DNA from: Maribacter sedimenticola
Lineage (GTDB): Bacteria; Bacteroidota; Bacteroidia; Flavobacteriales; Flavobacteriaceae
Direction of reading: 5' to 3'
Assembly (NCBI RefSeq): GCF_900188415.1
Contig: NZ_FZNV01000011.1
Coordinates: 1 to 64,000 of the forward strand
DNA length: 64,000 nucleotides
The translations under genes were made by a program, and so were the position numbers. Positions 1 through 8,519 of this stretch are shown here, piece by piece (within the stretch, counting starts at the first letter, position 1; every line of letters begins with the position of its first letter). The notes beneath the pieces are model-generated. The model was not told where the DNA came from. It did not search any database and saw only the letters and a list, made by a program, of their open reading frames with translations.

Positions 1-98
1 AAGAAAAAATAAAACTAAACAATAAGCTTTAGCTTCGTGCTCAGACGGAAACGAAAAGTTTCCTTACTACCGCACTACGCTTAGCTCAGGCGTTGTAC
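1..98 (+). repeat. attC-like site 0 (partial, runs off left edge)
   Basis: Right half of a long-class cassette recombination site. It ends with the arm GTTGTACACC beginning at base 92, where cassette 1 starts, preceded by the left-arm strand CGCACTACGCTTAGC. The same body recurs at 629, 12688 and 13501. The left half lies outside the window, so the array continues to the left. Confidence 0.85.
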
Positions 99-132
99 AC
101 CATTTGAAAAAAAATAATATTCAGTAAAATCT

Positions 133-615
133 ATGGAGATTCAGAAATTTTTGAGAAATTTTTTAAAACCGAAAAGTGCGACTGGATTTGTAGACAAGTT
201 CATAAAAGATAACTCAAAAAGAAGAGTTCATCTGGAATTGATATATAAAAACGATTTAATACTTCAAGTTGACCCACTAAAATTTGTGCCATCTTGGTTT
301 GAACTTTTCAATGTAAATCAGACCAATTTCAAAAATGGTTTTGTAATATTCCTTGTTCTAGATAGAAAGGGAATTGAGAAAAATGAGAATTACATAAACT
401 ATCAAGAATCTGGCATTAAAATGATGGAATTGGACGAAATGCACGGAGAAACACCTATTAGGACTTTTGCCAAATTCGTAAAGTGGACAAATGACCCTGT
501 TTTATTGGGTAAGGAAATGAGAGTAATTCTTGAGGGAGTATTTAAATCGTCAATAATGGAGGAGCAAGCGATTTTCAATTTGAGGTACATAAAAAAAGGA
601 TTTGAAAACTTCTGA
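133..615 (+). CDS. Cassette 1: hypothetical protein
   Basis: A 160-residue cytoplasmic-looking protein without signal peptide or membrane segment. It is the only gene of cassette 1 and starts about 40 bases after the cassette opening at base 92. It ends 13 bases before the matching arm GGTGTACAAC at 629. The sequence is mixed alpha/beta with hydrophobic strands around residues 66-76 and charged ends. I do not recognise a family. Single-gene layout, plus-strand orientation and tight fit between two attC-like sites are what support it as a real gene. ATG at 133 is the first good start in the cassette. Confidence 0.75.
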   Translation: MEIQKFLRNFLKPKSATGFVDKFIKDNSKRRVHLELIYKNDLILQVDPLKFVPSWFELFNVNQTNFKNGFVIFLVLDRKGIEKNENYINYQESGIKMMELDEMHGETPIRTFAKFVKWTNDPVLLGKEMRVILEGVFKSSIMEEQAIFNLRYIKKGFENF

Positions 616-628
616 ACGGAATAAAAAC

Positions 629-827
629 GGTGTACAACACAACCTAAACGTAATGCGGACTTTAGGGCTTAATCGAAAGGTCTGTGTATATTCATGAAGT
701 CGCTAAATCTTATGGATTTAGCTTTGGACAAGAAAAAATAAAACCAAACAATAAGCTTTAGCTTCGTGCGCAGACGGAAACGAAAAGTTTCCTTGCCTCC
801 GCACTACGCTTAGCTAAAACGTTAGCA
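629..827 (+). repeat. attC-like site 1 (long class)
   Basis: Opens with GGTGTACAAC, the exact reverse complement of the start of cassette 1 at base 92. It closes with GTTAGCACC at 821, the start of cassette 2. The outer stem pairs CTAAACGTAATGCGGA (644-659) with TCCGCACTACGCTTAG (798-813), with only two non-Watson-Crick positions. An inner palindrome GCTAAATC/GATTTAGC sits in the loop. Length is about 200 bp. Confidence 0.9.
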
Positions 828-862
828 CCAATTATGCGCAAACGATACAACATAGCTTAATA

Positions 863-1552
863 ATGAGAATTTTTAATTTTTTAAAGAACAATAATCCACA
901 AAGATTAAAAACAGCAGAACAACGGAAAATAGAAACTGAGAAGCTTCTAAAATCTTTGAATATTCCATTTATTAATCACTTACCTCAAATTGAAGAAGAA
1001 AATGAGGCAAAGATTCGGAAACCACAAGAAATTGCAGAAAGAGCTTTAATCTTAACTTATTTGAGTTATATATCTGAGGTTCCTGAGGAAAAGGAAAATG
1101 TAATTGATTTTCTAAAGTCACATACTTTATGGGATAAAGTATCTCCTGATGAAAAACAATTGTTTCAAAAAGAAAAATTGACAAATCAAGAAATGATTAA
1201 TATTTCATGGCGTTCTGAGGCTATATGGATTTTATTATGGACAATTAACAAAGTTGAAAGAATAGAACTACCTATTGAGCAAGTGGAGATTGAAGAAATT
1301 ATTTCAAAACTTCCTGACTTTTTAGAAGACCCGAAAGAATTTATTGATTCTTCAATTATTCGACCTACATCTGAGATTCTTGATTTCTCAGACTTAACAT
1401 ATAGACTGCACTGGGCAACCAGAAACTCTGATTTGGATGGAAAAGAAATGCCTACAAATCTAAATAGCAGTATTGCTTTTGAAAGGCATTATGCGATAAA
1501 TTGGATTACATTTTATGCTGACGAATGGGACGAAATAACAACAGATACATAA
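863..1552 (+). CDS. Cassette 2: DUF4272 domain-containing protein
   Basis: A 229-residue protein matching the DUF4272 family over most of its length. The features I can see are a basic N-terminal helix (about residues 15-35), the helical centre with RAL.LTYLSY near 65, the ISWRSEAIWILLW segment near 115-128, and the C-terminal YRLHWATRNSDL and ERHYAINWITFYADEWDEITTDT-type end. The family is common in Bacteroidota and its molecular role is unknown. It is the first gene of a two-gene cassette; its last 28 bases overlap the start of the next gene in another frame, so the two are probably translated together. Confidence 0.85.
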   Translation: MRIFNFLKNNNPQRLKTAEQRKIETEKLLKSLNIPFINHLPQIEEENEAKIRKPQEIAERALILTYLSYISEVPEEKENVIDFLKSHTLWDKVSPDEKQLFQKEKLTNQEMINISWRSEAIWILLWTINKVERIELPIEQVEIEEIISKLPDFLEDPKEFIDSSIIRPTSEILDFSDLTYRLHWATRNSDLDGKEMPTNLNSSIAFERHYAINWITFYADEWDEITTDT

Positions 1553-2145
1553 ATACAAGATATTTATTTTTAATTCTAATTTGTTTCTCTTACTATCAAG
1601 GGTTCTCTCAGTTGATAATGGGGAAAGTTTTGTCTTACTCTGTCAATCAATTAATACCCCAAATTGGAGCAACTATTTCTGTAGATTCAATTTCAAGAAT
1701 TTCTGATTTAGATGGGTATTTCCGTTTTGATTCATTTAATTCGCGTCCTGATACAATTACAATTGAAGGGATTTTGTGTCCGAAATTTATAATTTATAAC
1801 TTACCAACAACATTTGACACACTTAACCTAGGTGAAATAGAGATTGTTCAGTACGATATTATTTCCGTTGCTAAATTTGATTCAATTAGATTAAGTAAAC
1901 AAATTGTAGGAGGAAATAAGATATCTAATAATGAACTAAAATCTATAGACTCATTATTAAGCCAAAAATATCAGGGAGTTATTATCGCGGTTGATGAAAA
2001 AACTGCATTTTATGTTATTAAAGACAAATTGTCAAAAAATGTGGTAAAACTTCCATTTAGAGATGATTCTGAAATAGCAATAGATTGGAACGATTCCAGC
2101 GACTTAATAAAGTTCAATTACGAAGAATTATATTTAAAAAAATAA
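1525..2145 (+). CDS. Cassette 2: secreted carboxypeptidase-regulatory-like domain protein
   Basis: A 206-residue secreted protein. Residues 12-29 form a signal peptide ending in FSQ, typical for Bacteroidota. Residues about 32-85 resemble the CarboxypepD_reg-like beta-sandwich found at the start of TonB-linked outer-membrane proteins: a GKVLS...IPQIGATISVDS segment followed by a DLDGYFRF turn. The rest is unassigned. The start overlaps the end of the DUF4272 gene by 28 bases, and the stop codon lies right against the cassette's attC arm at 2147. Likely role in the envelope; no specific function can be given. Confidence 0.75.
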   Translation: MGRNNNRYINTRYLFLILICFSYYQGFSQLIMGKVLSYSVNQLIPQIGATISVDSISRISDLDGYFRFDSFNSRPDTITIEGILCPKFIIYNLPTTFDTLNLGEIEIVQYDIISVAKFDSIRLSKQIVGGNKISNNELKSIDSLLSQKYQGVIIAVDEKTAFYVIKDKLSKNVVKLPFRDDSEIAIDWNDSSDLIKFNYEELYLKK

Positions 2146-2146
2146 C

Positions 2147-2279
2147 TGGTGCTAACAATGTGTATAGTTAATAAGGGTTTCAGAGGTTTTCGAGCGGTAT
2201 CACCCGTATCATTTTTAGGTGGTATCTTGATAGGTTTGAAGCTCGCAATCCCTTACTAACCATACACTAAACGTTGTGC
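2147..2279 (+). repeat. attC-like site 2 (short class)
   Basis: Begins with TGGTGCTAAC, reverse complement of the cassette 2 start GTTAGCACCA, and ends with GTTGTGCAT at 2273, the cassette 3 start. The stem pairs GTGTATAGTTAATAAGGG (2160-2177) with CCCTTACTAACCATACAC near 2250-2267, with two G-T or mismatch positions. The loop sequence differs from all other sites, yet length (133 bp) matches the short class. Confidence 0.88.
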
Positions 2280-2360
2280 ATAATGCGAAAATCGTGCTGA
2301 AATTGAACATTTGAACTAAAAAAGCCAACCGCACAAACAGCACATTTGGTTTTTTGCCCG

Positions 2361-2412
2361 CACAAAAGCCAACGCTAAAAAAACCAAAAGAGCTGTTTCT
2401 TGCCAACGCTCA
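2361..2412 (+). repeat. Direct-repeat unit upstream of SIR2-HerA
   Basis: Imperfect copy of a unit found again at 5461-5505 after the HerA gene. Shared blocks are AAGCCAA, CAAAAGAG and TCTTGCCAACGCTCA. A nearby 13-mer CATTTGAACTAAA (2308-2320) is also repeated at 5506-5518. The two units bracket the SIR2-HerA pair inside cassette 3. Confidence 0.6.
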
Positions 2413-2435
2413 AAACAATAAAACCAATTGCAACA

Positions 2436-3704
2436 ATGGAAGAAGAAAAATGGAAATACATTCTCTTAAATGGAAAAGCAAATCAACTTCAAGTAAAAAA
2501 TCCTGTTTTTAAAAAAGGAGAACTTACATCCATTGATGACCTAAAACCATTTAGCAAAAAAAATGATGAGGGTAATCCTGTTAAACCAACATTAGCAGAT
2601 GCTAATAAAGAGAAAAGAAATATATATATAGACTTTTTCAAAAAACCATTTAAAAATCTACTAGTTTTATCAGGTGCTGGCTCTTCAATGGACGTTGGCG
2701 GACTTTCAATGTGGCAACTTTGGGAAGAAACAGAAAAGAAATATAAAATTGATAAAACCGAGGAGAATCCAGAAATTGACGGTTTTAAGATTATACGAGA
2801 TGCTGTAAAATTTAAGTCAGAAGAGAAAAACTTAGAAGCATTGCTTTCTCATATTGAAGGCTACAGTAAATTCATTGAAGATGTAGAAATAAAAATTGGA
2901 GAAACTATAAAACAGCTATCTGACATTAAAGATGAAATTTTCAAGTTAATAAAAGATAAATGTACTATTCCGGCACCTTCAGATAATTTTCCTCATAAAA
3001 CTTTTCTGGAAAAATTATTACAACGCAAACAAACAAATCCAAGAATTAAAATTTTCACTCTCAACTATGACTTATTATTTGAATATGCAGCTACAGAAGT
3101 AAATGCGATTGTTGTTGATGGTTTTTCTTTTACATTCCCCAGAACATTTAGTGGCAGGTATTTCGATTATGATATTGTACAAAGAGAAGGAAGTAAATTA
3201 AAAGCAGAAGACAACTTTATTCAACGAGTTTTCCATCTTCATAAACTACACGGTTCTTTAAATTGGGAACGTGATAATTCTGACCAAAAAGTTAAAATAA
3301 ATAACAATCCAGACAAACCATTAATGGTCTATCCAAGAGATGCTAAATACGAAGATTCTTATGGTCAACCATTTTTCGAAATGATGGCAAGATTTCAAAG
3401 AAATCTAAGAAAGAATAATGATACTTTATTAATCTGTATTGGTTATAGCTTTAATGACAAACATATAAATGCTGCAATTGAAGAGGCATTAAATCAAAAT
3501 CCAGGATTTCGACTTGCTTCCATTGACCCAGGTTTTGAATCGGATAATATTTCATCATCCTTGAAGGAAATTAAAAAAGTAGCTCAAGAGTCTGAAAGAA
3601 TTCTATTGACATCAGAATCTTTCACTGAATTTGCAAAGTATTATCCAGAAATAAAAACCTATGAAAACTTTAATCACCAATCCATAAATTTAAATAATGG
3701 ATAA
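2436..3704 (+). CDS. Cassette 3: SIR2-family NAD(P)-dependent defence protein (SIR2-HerA system)
   Basis: A SIR2-like NADase/deacetylase-fold protein of 422 residues from the ATG at 2436; an upstream TTG at 2400 would add 12 residues. The NAD-binding motif LSGAGSSMDVGGL lies near residue 79. The FTLNYDLLFEY segment holding the conserved Asn-Asp is near 208, and HLHKLHGSLNW with the catalytic His is near 270. Proteins of this kind deplete NAD+ during phage infection. Its stop overlaps the HerA start by 8 bases, so the two form one operon; SIR2 paired with HerA is a known anti-phage system. Carriage on an integron-type cassette fits a mobile defence gene. The NADase activity is inferred from the family. 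Confidence 0.88.
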   Translation: MEEEKWKYILLNGKANQLQVKNPVFKKGELTSIDDLKPFSKKNDEGNPVKPTLADANKEKRNIYIDFFKKPFKNLLVLSGAGSSMDVGGLSMWQLWEETEKKYKIDKTEENPEIDGFKIIRDAVKFKSEEKNLEALLSHIEGYSKFIEDVEIKIGETIKQLSDIKDEIFKLIKDKCTIPAPSDNFPHKTFLEKLLQRKQTNPRIKIFTLNYDLLFEYAATEVNAIVVDGFSFTFPRTFSGRYFDYDIVQREGSKLKAEDNFIQRVFHLHKLHGSLNWERDNSDQKVKINNNPDKPLMVYPRDAKYEDSYGQPFFEMMARFQRNLRKNNDTLLICIGYSFNDKHINAAIEEALNQNPGFRLASIDPGFESDNISSSLKEIKKVAQESERILLTSESFTEFAKYYPEIKTYENFNHQSINLNNG

Positions 3705-5409
3705 CAAAAAGATTAATCCTTTCAGGCACGAATATTTTCTTGGTTACATTAACCAAGTGCTTCCTCAATATGTAAAAGTCCACTTTCCATCTTCTGTATT
3801 GTTAAATGGTTTCACTCATTATGGTCAAGAATTTAATGGTGGTTTAGTTGGCAGTTTTGTTGTTATTGAGGGAAGTAAATACGGATTTTTAGGAAGAATA
3901 ACAGAGTTATTACTTCCTGAATCAGAAAGACTTTCATTAAGTGAAAAAGCATTTCAAACTAGTGAATTTCATCCATCAGGTAAAATAGAAATTCTCTTAT
4001 CATTTGATTTGTATGACCCATTAACTGTAAAAAAAGGCTTAACCACTTATCCAAATATTGGAGCTAAAGTTTTTGTGAGTTCAGGAGATTTAGTTCAAGA
4101 ATATATGTCCAGATTTGGTGTTAGGGCTGATGAAAATACTAATGCAATTAAATTAGGGTATTTAGTTTCTAGTCCAAATATTGATGTAAAAGTTAATTTA
4201 CAATCTATTTTTGGAAGACATTGTGCAGTTGTGGGTACAACTGGAGGAGGAAAAAGTTTTACTGTAAGCAAGTTGATTGAATCTTTAATTAAGTTAGGTA
4301 ACAAAGCGATATTGATAGATGCGACAGGAGAATACAATGGCAAATACGAAGGTTTAAAAAATATAAATATTGGAGATGGAAAAAGTGTTTTTCATTATTC
4401 TCAATTAACCATTGACGATTTGTTTTTTATGCTGAAACCTTCACCAAGAACACAAACACCTAAGCTAATGGAGGCAATTAGGTCATTAAAAATTTCAGCT
4501 TTGAATAAAGGAGAAAACCTAAAACACAAAAATGATGAAATTGTCATTGATGAAGGAATTATTAAGAAAATTAATTCGCCTAAAAAGCCTTACGAAGCAT
4601 TTTATTATCGTAATATTTCTAAAATCGAAAACGGTACCGCAGATTTTGATTTTACAAAATTAGCCAGACAAATTTCGGCTGAATGTGTATTTGACAACGG
4701 AACAGCTTGGAGCGGAATTTCAAATAATGATGTATCTCACTGTGTAAGTTTAATTTCTAGAGTAACTAATTTAGGTAATACACCAGAATTAAATCAAGTA
4801 TTCGGATTTCAAGAAGAAAAAAAAGAAAATGATATAACTGACTTGATTGACGACTTTATATCAGTTGACAATAAAGATGACAAGTTATTAAGATTAAATC
4901 TTAAAGATGTCAAATACGATTTTCAAGTAAGAGAAACATTGGTTAATGCGATTGGAAAATACTTATTGAATAAAGCTAGAAATAGAGATTTTGAAAAATC
5001 ACCTGTTGTTGTTTTAATTGATGAAGCACACCAATTTTTAAACAAATCAATTAAAGATGAATATTTTGAATCTAAACCTCTAGACGCATTTGACTCAATA
5101 GCTAAAGAGTGTAGAAAATATGGACTGTTTTTGTGTATCGCTACCCAAATGCCAAGAGATATCCCTAAAGGTACTTTAAGTCAAATGGGAACTTTTATAG
5201 TTCATAGACTTATTAACTATAATGACAAAGAAGCAATAAGTAGTGCTTGTAGTACAGCTAATAAAAATACATTAGACTTCTTACCTATTCTCGGAGAAGG
5301 AGAAGCAGTTGTAACTGGTGTGGATTTCCCAATGCCCATTATTATGAAATTCGAAAAACCGATTGAAGAGCCGAATTCAGGAACACCGAAATTGAATATA
5401 AATAAATAA
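3697..5409 (+). CDS. Cassette 3: HerA-family ATPase (SIR2-HerA system)
   Basis: A 570-residue HerA/FtsK-superfamily DNA-translocase ATPase (DUF87 type). An N-terminal HAS-barrel-like region spans about residues 15-165. Walker A GTTGGGKSFT is at about 180-189 and Walker B VVVLIDEAH at about 437-445; a sensor-like ATQMPRDIPKG segment follows. These proteins form hexameric rings and in SIR2-HerA defence assemble with SIR2 into a large NAD-consuming complex. The start overlaps the SIR2 stop by 8 bases. A non-coding stretch of about 150 bases with a short direct repeat separates the stop from the attC arm at 5558. Confidence 0.9.
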   Translation: MDNKKINPFRHEYFLGYINQVLPQYVKVHFPSSVLLNGFTHYGQEFNGGLVGSFVVIEGSKYGFLGRITELLLPESERLSLSEKAFQTSEFHPSGKIEILLSFDLYDPLTVKKGLTTYPNIGAKVFVSSGDLVQEYMSRFGVRADENTNAIKLGYLVSSPNIDVKVNLQSIFGRHCAVVGTTGGGKSFTVSKLIESLIKLGNKAILIDATGEYNGKYEGLKNINIGDGKSVFHYSQLTIDDLFFMLKPSPRTQTPKLMEAIRSLKISALNKGENLKHKNDEIVIDEGIIKKINSPKKPYEAFYYRNISKIENGTADFDFTKLARQISAECVFDNGTAWSGISNNDVSHCVSLISRVTNLGNTPELNQVFGFQEEKKENDITDLIDDFISVDNKDDKLLRLNLKDVKYDFQVRETLVNAIGKYLLNKARNRDFEKSPVVVLIDEAHQFLNKSIKDEYFESKPLDAFDSIAKECRKYGLFLCIATQMPRDIPKGTLSQMGTFIVHRLINYNDKEAISSACSTANKNTLDFLPILGEGEAVVTGVDFPMPIIMKFEKPIEEPNSGTPKLNINK

Positions 5410-5460
5410 CAAGTATGCCAGCGCTCTAAGCCATACACATTCGCAATTCGCTACAACCAC

Positions 5461-5505
5461 CACACAAGCCAAAAATTGCAAAAGAGTATGTCTTGCCAAC
5501 GCTCA
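5461..5505 (+). repeat. Direct-repeat unit downstream of SIR2-HerA
   Basis: Partner of the unit at 2361-2412. It shares TCTTGCCAACGCTCA and CAAAAGAG with it, followed here by CATTTGAACTAAA, which also occurs at 2308-2320. It lies between the HerA stop and the cassette's attC site. Confidence 0.6.
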
Positions 5506-5557
5506 CATTTGAACTAAATAACAAACATCAGAAAACAAAGCAGAACGTGATAAGCAC

Positions 5558-5757
5558 TATGCACAACAACGTGTATAAAACATAGCTATTATAGGCTTTC
5601 CGAGAGGTTTTTGCTTATTTATAAAGTCCGCCAAATTTTTATTTTTGTATATTTAAAATTTAAAAGATAAATAGAAAAAATAAAAATTTGGCTCGTGCTA
5701 AATCCGAAAAGTTAGCGTTTATTTATACGCTACGTTTCATACACAAAACCGTTGTGG
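5558..5757 (+). repeat. attC-like site 3 (long class)
   Basis: Opens with TATGCACAAC, the reverse complement of the cassette 3 start GTTGTGCATA, over 3.2 kb away. Ends with GTTGTGGTG at 5751. The outer stem pairs GTGTATAAAACATAGC with GCTACGTTTCATACAC, and an inner palindrome pairs CGCCAAATTTTTATTTTT with AAAAATAAAAATTTGG. Length is 200 bp. The body sequence is distinct from the other long sites. Confidence 0.88.
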
Positions 5758-5768
5758 TGCATACCTGA

Positions 5769-6671
5769 ATGAAGAGCATTTTAATAATATTAGGAGTTTT
5801 AATTGGAATAATCGGACTGATTTTTCTTGCTCTATTTATTGCTTCGTATCGAAGACGACCGAAATTTAATAATAAGGGATTTACGGCTTTGGAAAAAAAT
5901 CTTCTTTCCGAACTTTATGAACTTTTTGATTCCGAGATTCAAACTAAATTAAAAGCTCAAATTGAATATTTTGAACCAAAAAGAAAATGGAGACAGTATT
6001 GGGAAAAAAGTATGTCAATGGAACTATATGGAGACAACGAAAATCCACTTTCTGATAACTTGCGATATAAAAGAAAAGACGAAAGCAAGCTCGCAACAAT
6101 TAGATTTAAAACCAATGACGAAAAATATCATATAGAATTTGACAATTATGACGGACGAATTTGGGGCTGGAAAATCAGACCAAACCCAAAGTCGATTATG
6201 AAAACATCAACAATAAGCATTACAAGCAAGAAAATAAATAATGACCCAAATAGTTTTGCTCAAAGCACTTTCAAAAAAGAAAAACTTAACTCAATTCCTA
6301 AATTTAATGGACTTCTTGGAGAGCTAAATAATATTCAATCTATAAATCAAGTTTTTGAACCAATTAGAGCTGAATTTTTAGAGAATTACATTAAGAGAAT
6401 TGACTCAAAGTTACCAATAGAATATCTAGATATTATTAAACAATCCGAGGGAGTTGATTTCGGAGATTGTTGCATACTCGGAATATCCGAAATACGCTCA
6501 ACAGGACTTGACGATGGAAATTACTTCCATTTAGCGGAATTTGATGATGGAATATTAGCTGTCAAAGAGGAAGAAAAAAACGGAACTGTTTACTATTGTC
6601 ATCATTCTGGACTTTTAGATAATTTAGGAACTGACTTTGGGAAAATAATAACGGAAAGAATAAATGAATAA
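5769..6671 (+). CDS. Cassette 4: membrane-anchored protein with SUKH (SMI1/KNR4)-like domain
   Basis: A 300-residue protein. Residues 2-27 form a hydrophobic anchor followed by RRRPK, giving a cytoplasmic bulk by the positive-inside rule. The middle (about 40-150) is a mixed region of unknown type. The C-terminal third (about 205-295) resembles a SUKH/SMI1 domain: IDSKLPIEYLDIIKQSEGVDFG is the typical opening helix and glycine turn. SUKH proteins often act as immunity proteins against polymorphic toxins, but many have no known partner and no toxin gene is seen here. It is the only gene of its cassette and stops 10 bases before the attC arm. Confidence 0.65.
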   Translation: MKSILIILGVLIGIIGLIFLALFIASYRRRPKFNNKGFTALEKNLLSELYELFDSEIQTKLKAQIEYFEPKRKWRQYWEKSMSMELYGDNENPLSDNLRYKRKDESKLATIRFKTNDEKYHIEFDNYDGRIWGWKIRPNPKSIMKTSTISITSKKINNDPNSFAQSTFKKEKLNSIPKFNGLLGELNNIQSINQVFEPIRAEFLENYIKRIDSKLPIEYLDIIKQSEGVDFGDCCILGISEIRSTGLDDGNYFHLAEFDDGILAVKEEEKNGTVYYCHHSGLLDNLGTDFGKIITERINE

Positions 6672-6680
6672 AAAGTACGA

Positions 6681-6817
6681 CACCACAACACCGTGTATAA
6701 TTAATTGCTTTGGCAAGTGCTTATTTGGAAAATTCCTTCGGAATTTTCTCGGGTTCGTATTTGTTTACTAAATTAGTTGCTTAACCACGCAACTAACCAT
6801 ACACAAACACGTTGTAT
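6681..6817 (+). repeat. attC-like site 4 (short class)
   Basis: Starts CACCACAAC, complementary to the cassette 4 opening GTTGTGGTG, and ends GTTGTATGC at 6811. The stem pairs CGTGTATAATTAATTGC with GCAACTAACCATACAC. A loop palindrome GGAAAATTCC/GGAATTTTC is present. Same body as sites 13 and 14. Confidence 0.9.
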
Positions 6818-6841
6818 GCAATTTAAAAATCAAACCCTTAG

Positions 6842-7303
6842 TTGAAAATTATTAACTACATGAAGTCTGAATATAAAGGTTGGTTAATTGCTATATTAAT
6901 ACTTCCATTTATTATCGGATTTGAAAAATCATTTTCTGAATTAGAAGTAATATCTGATTTGAATAATTGGACTATTATTTTAAGATTATTATGTCTGGTA
7001 TTTATCGCAAGTTTTTTTGTTTTCGCAATGTTTAGTGGTGAATTTGGATTTCATGAAAGTCTTGGGAGTAGAGAATATGAGAATGAAGATTTGAACCGGT
7101 TCAAAAAGAATTTAAAAAAGTCATTGTCGGCTTACTCGATTGCTTTACTGATTTGGATAATTGCTATTTCACTAGTAATATTTGAATACGGAAAACGAGA
7201 AAATATCTGGCAATTAAGTTATTTATTAGTTTTACCAATTGTTTTTATAGGGCTAATGGTTTATATATATTATGGAATAAAAACTGCATACAACAAAACC
7301 TAA
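6842..7303 (+). CDS. Cassette 5: small multi-pass membrane protein, unknown
   Basis: About 153 residues with four predicted membrane helices (near residues 12-27, 44-66, 93-115 and 123-145). A TTG at 6842 gives this length; an ATG six codons further in (6860) is an equally good start. The protein runs past the attC arm: its last residues TAYNKT are encoded by TGCATACAAC and following bases of the recombination site, so a cassette exchange would keep its end intact, since the attC travels with the gene. No family recognised. Confidence 0.65.
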   Translation: MKIINYMKSEYKGWLIAILILPFIIGFEKSFSELEVISDLNNWTIILRLLCLVFIASFFVFAMFSGEFGFHESLGSREYENEDLNRFKKNLKKSLSAYSIALLIWIIAISLVIFEYGKRENIWQLSYLLVLPIVFIGLMVYIYYGIKTAYNKT

Positions 7304-7483
7304 AAGTAATGCGGGCTTCGGGCTTAATCCAAAGGTTTGTGTATTTTTATGATGTCGCAAAATCTTTGGGATTTTGCTTTGGACATGAAAAATTAAATCA
7401 AAACAAAAAGATTTTGCTAAGGGCTATGGCGCCAACGGAATTGTTTCCCTAAAACCGCACTACTCTTAGCTCAGGCGTTAGCA
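7285..7483 (+). repeat. attC-like site 5 (long class)
   Basis: Opens TGCATACAAC, complementary to the cassette 5 start GTTGTATGCA, and ends with GTTAGCAAA at 7477. The outer stem pairs CTAAAAGTAATGCGG with CCGCACTACTCTTAG. The loop holds CAAAATCTTTGGGATTTTG. The first 19 bases are also coding for the membrane protein. Confidence 0.9.
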
Positions 7484-7492
7484 AATATTTAA

Positions 7493-8272
7493 ATGAACCG
7501 TTTAGACCAACTAACCGAATTAAATCTAAGGCTTATTTGTAAGAGTAATTCAAAGTCTATGTACGACGTGCGATTTTTAGACGTGGATGGAAAAACAGAA
7601 TTATGGAGTTTAGGTAATAACCAGCATAAACAGCTAGCTGATTACCTTGAACAAAATGGTCTTATAACGCGAAATGGAGAAAACTGCCATCTTACAATTA
7701 AATCCGAAAAAATTTGCGAGAAAGGCTGGATTGAATATTTAAAAACGGAAAATGGAGATAACTTTGTCTTGGAAATGAAAGAAGAAACTATCTCGGTATT
7801 AAAAAAACTTATGGACGGACAATCGTATACTATAACTAAAGACCGACCAGAAGAAATTAGAGAGTTAATCCCTAAACTTAACAATCTAGGTATAATTAAC
7901 AAAGTAGAAAGATTTAAATATGCTGCTGATTTCGGTAAGCGTAAACATCTATCAAAATTAATAGAGATTGGCTCTTGGGATGAATTTCTTAATTGGCTTG
8001 ATGGACAAAATACAGATAGTGTAATTACCAATAATTTTCCTAATTCTACAATAGGTACTATAATTCAAGATTCTGATTTAACGAGTAGTAAATTTGAAAC
8101 AACTGCAAATATGGTTTCGGAAAAGCAACTTGCAAAAAAGTCTCTAGCGATACGATTTTGGGAATTAATTTCAAACAATAAATTAATAGTGTTGCTAATT
8201 GGAGTTGGGATTGAGGAAGCGGCTTGGGGAAATATATGGAAATGGATTACTGAAATAATATCTGGACTTTAA
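7493..8272 (+). CDS. Cassette 6: hypothetical protein with C-terminal membrane anchor
   Basis: A 259-residue protein unlike any family I can name. Residues 1-90 contain a DVRFLDVDGKTELWSLG segment and a possible winged-helix-like stretch (QLADYLEQNGLI.RNGENCHLTIKSEKICEKG), followed by a helical middle. A single hydrophobic helix near residues 228-240 (KLIVLLIGVGI) anchors the C-terminus. ATG at 7493 lies only 16 bases after the cassette opening. It may be a tail-anchored sensor or effector, but this is only an impression from the layout. Confidence 0.65.
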   Translation: MNRLDQLTELNLRLICKSNSKSMYDVRFLDVDGKTELWSLGNNQHKQLADYLEQNGLITRNGENCHLTIKSEKICEKGWIEYLKTENGDNFVLEMKEETISVLKKLMDGQSYTITKDRPEEIRELIPKLNNLGIINKVERFKYAADFGKRKHLSKLIEIGSWDEFLNWLDGQNTDSVITNNFPNSTIGTIIQDSDLTSSKFETTANMVSEKQLAKKSLAIRFWELISNNKLIVLLIGVGIEEAAWGNIWKWITEIISGL

Positions 8273-8292
8273 ATCAACACTCTGGAAAAAAC

Positions 8293-8491
8293 ATTTGCTA
8301 ACACAATCTATAAACAATACGGGCTTAGGTTTTAAAAGCCAAAGTCTATGTATATTTAAAATGTCGCGAAATCTTTGGGATTTTGCTTTAAACAAGGAAA
8401 AGAAAAAACAAAACAAAAAGATTTCGCCATGTGCGTGGCGGAAAGCAAACGCTAGTTTGCTCCCGTACTGTTCATAGCTAAAACGTTGTGT
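8293..8491 (+). repeat. attC-like site 6 (long class)
   Basis: Opens ATTTGCTAAC, complementary to the cassette 6 start GTTAGCAAAT, and ends GTTGTGTGT at 8485. The outer stem pairs CTATAAACAATACGGG with CCCGTACTGTTCATAG. The loop contains CGAAATCTTTGGGATTTTG. Its body matches site 10 (11760) closely. Confidence 0.9.
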
Positions 8492-8519
8492 GTAATTTGA
8501 CCAAACAGACAGAAATTTA

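Noticed and set aside
8195..8416. Minus-strand reading frames inside long attC sites (also near 11665, 12613 and 13433) with similar products
   Set aside because: The similar 'SKAKSIRFSD' peptides arise because the attC bodies are repeats read on the opposite strand; none has a consistent start or fits a gene layout.
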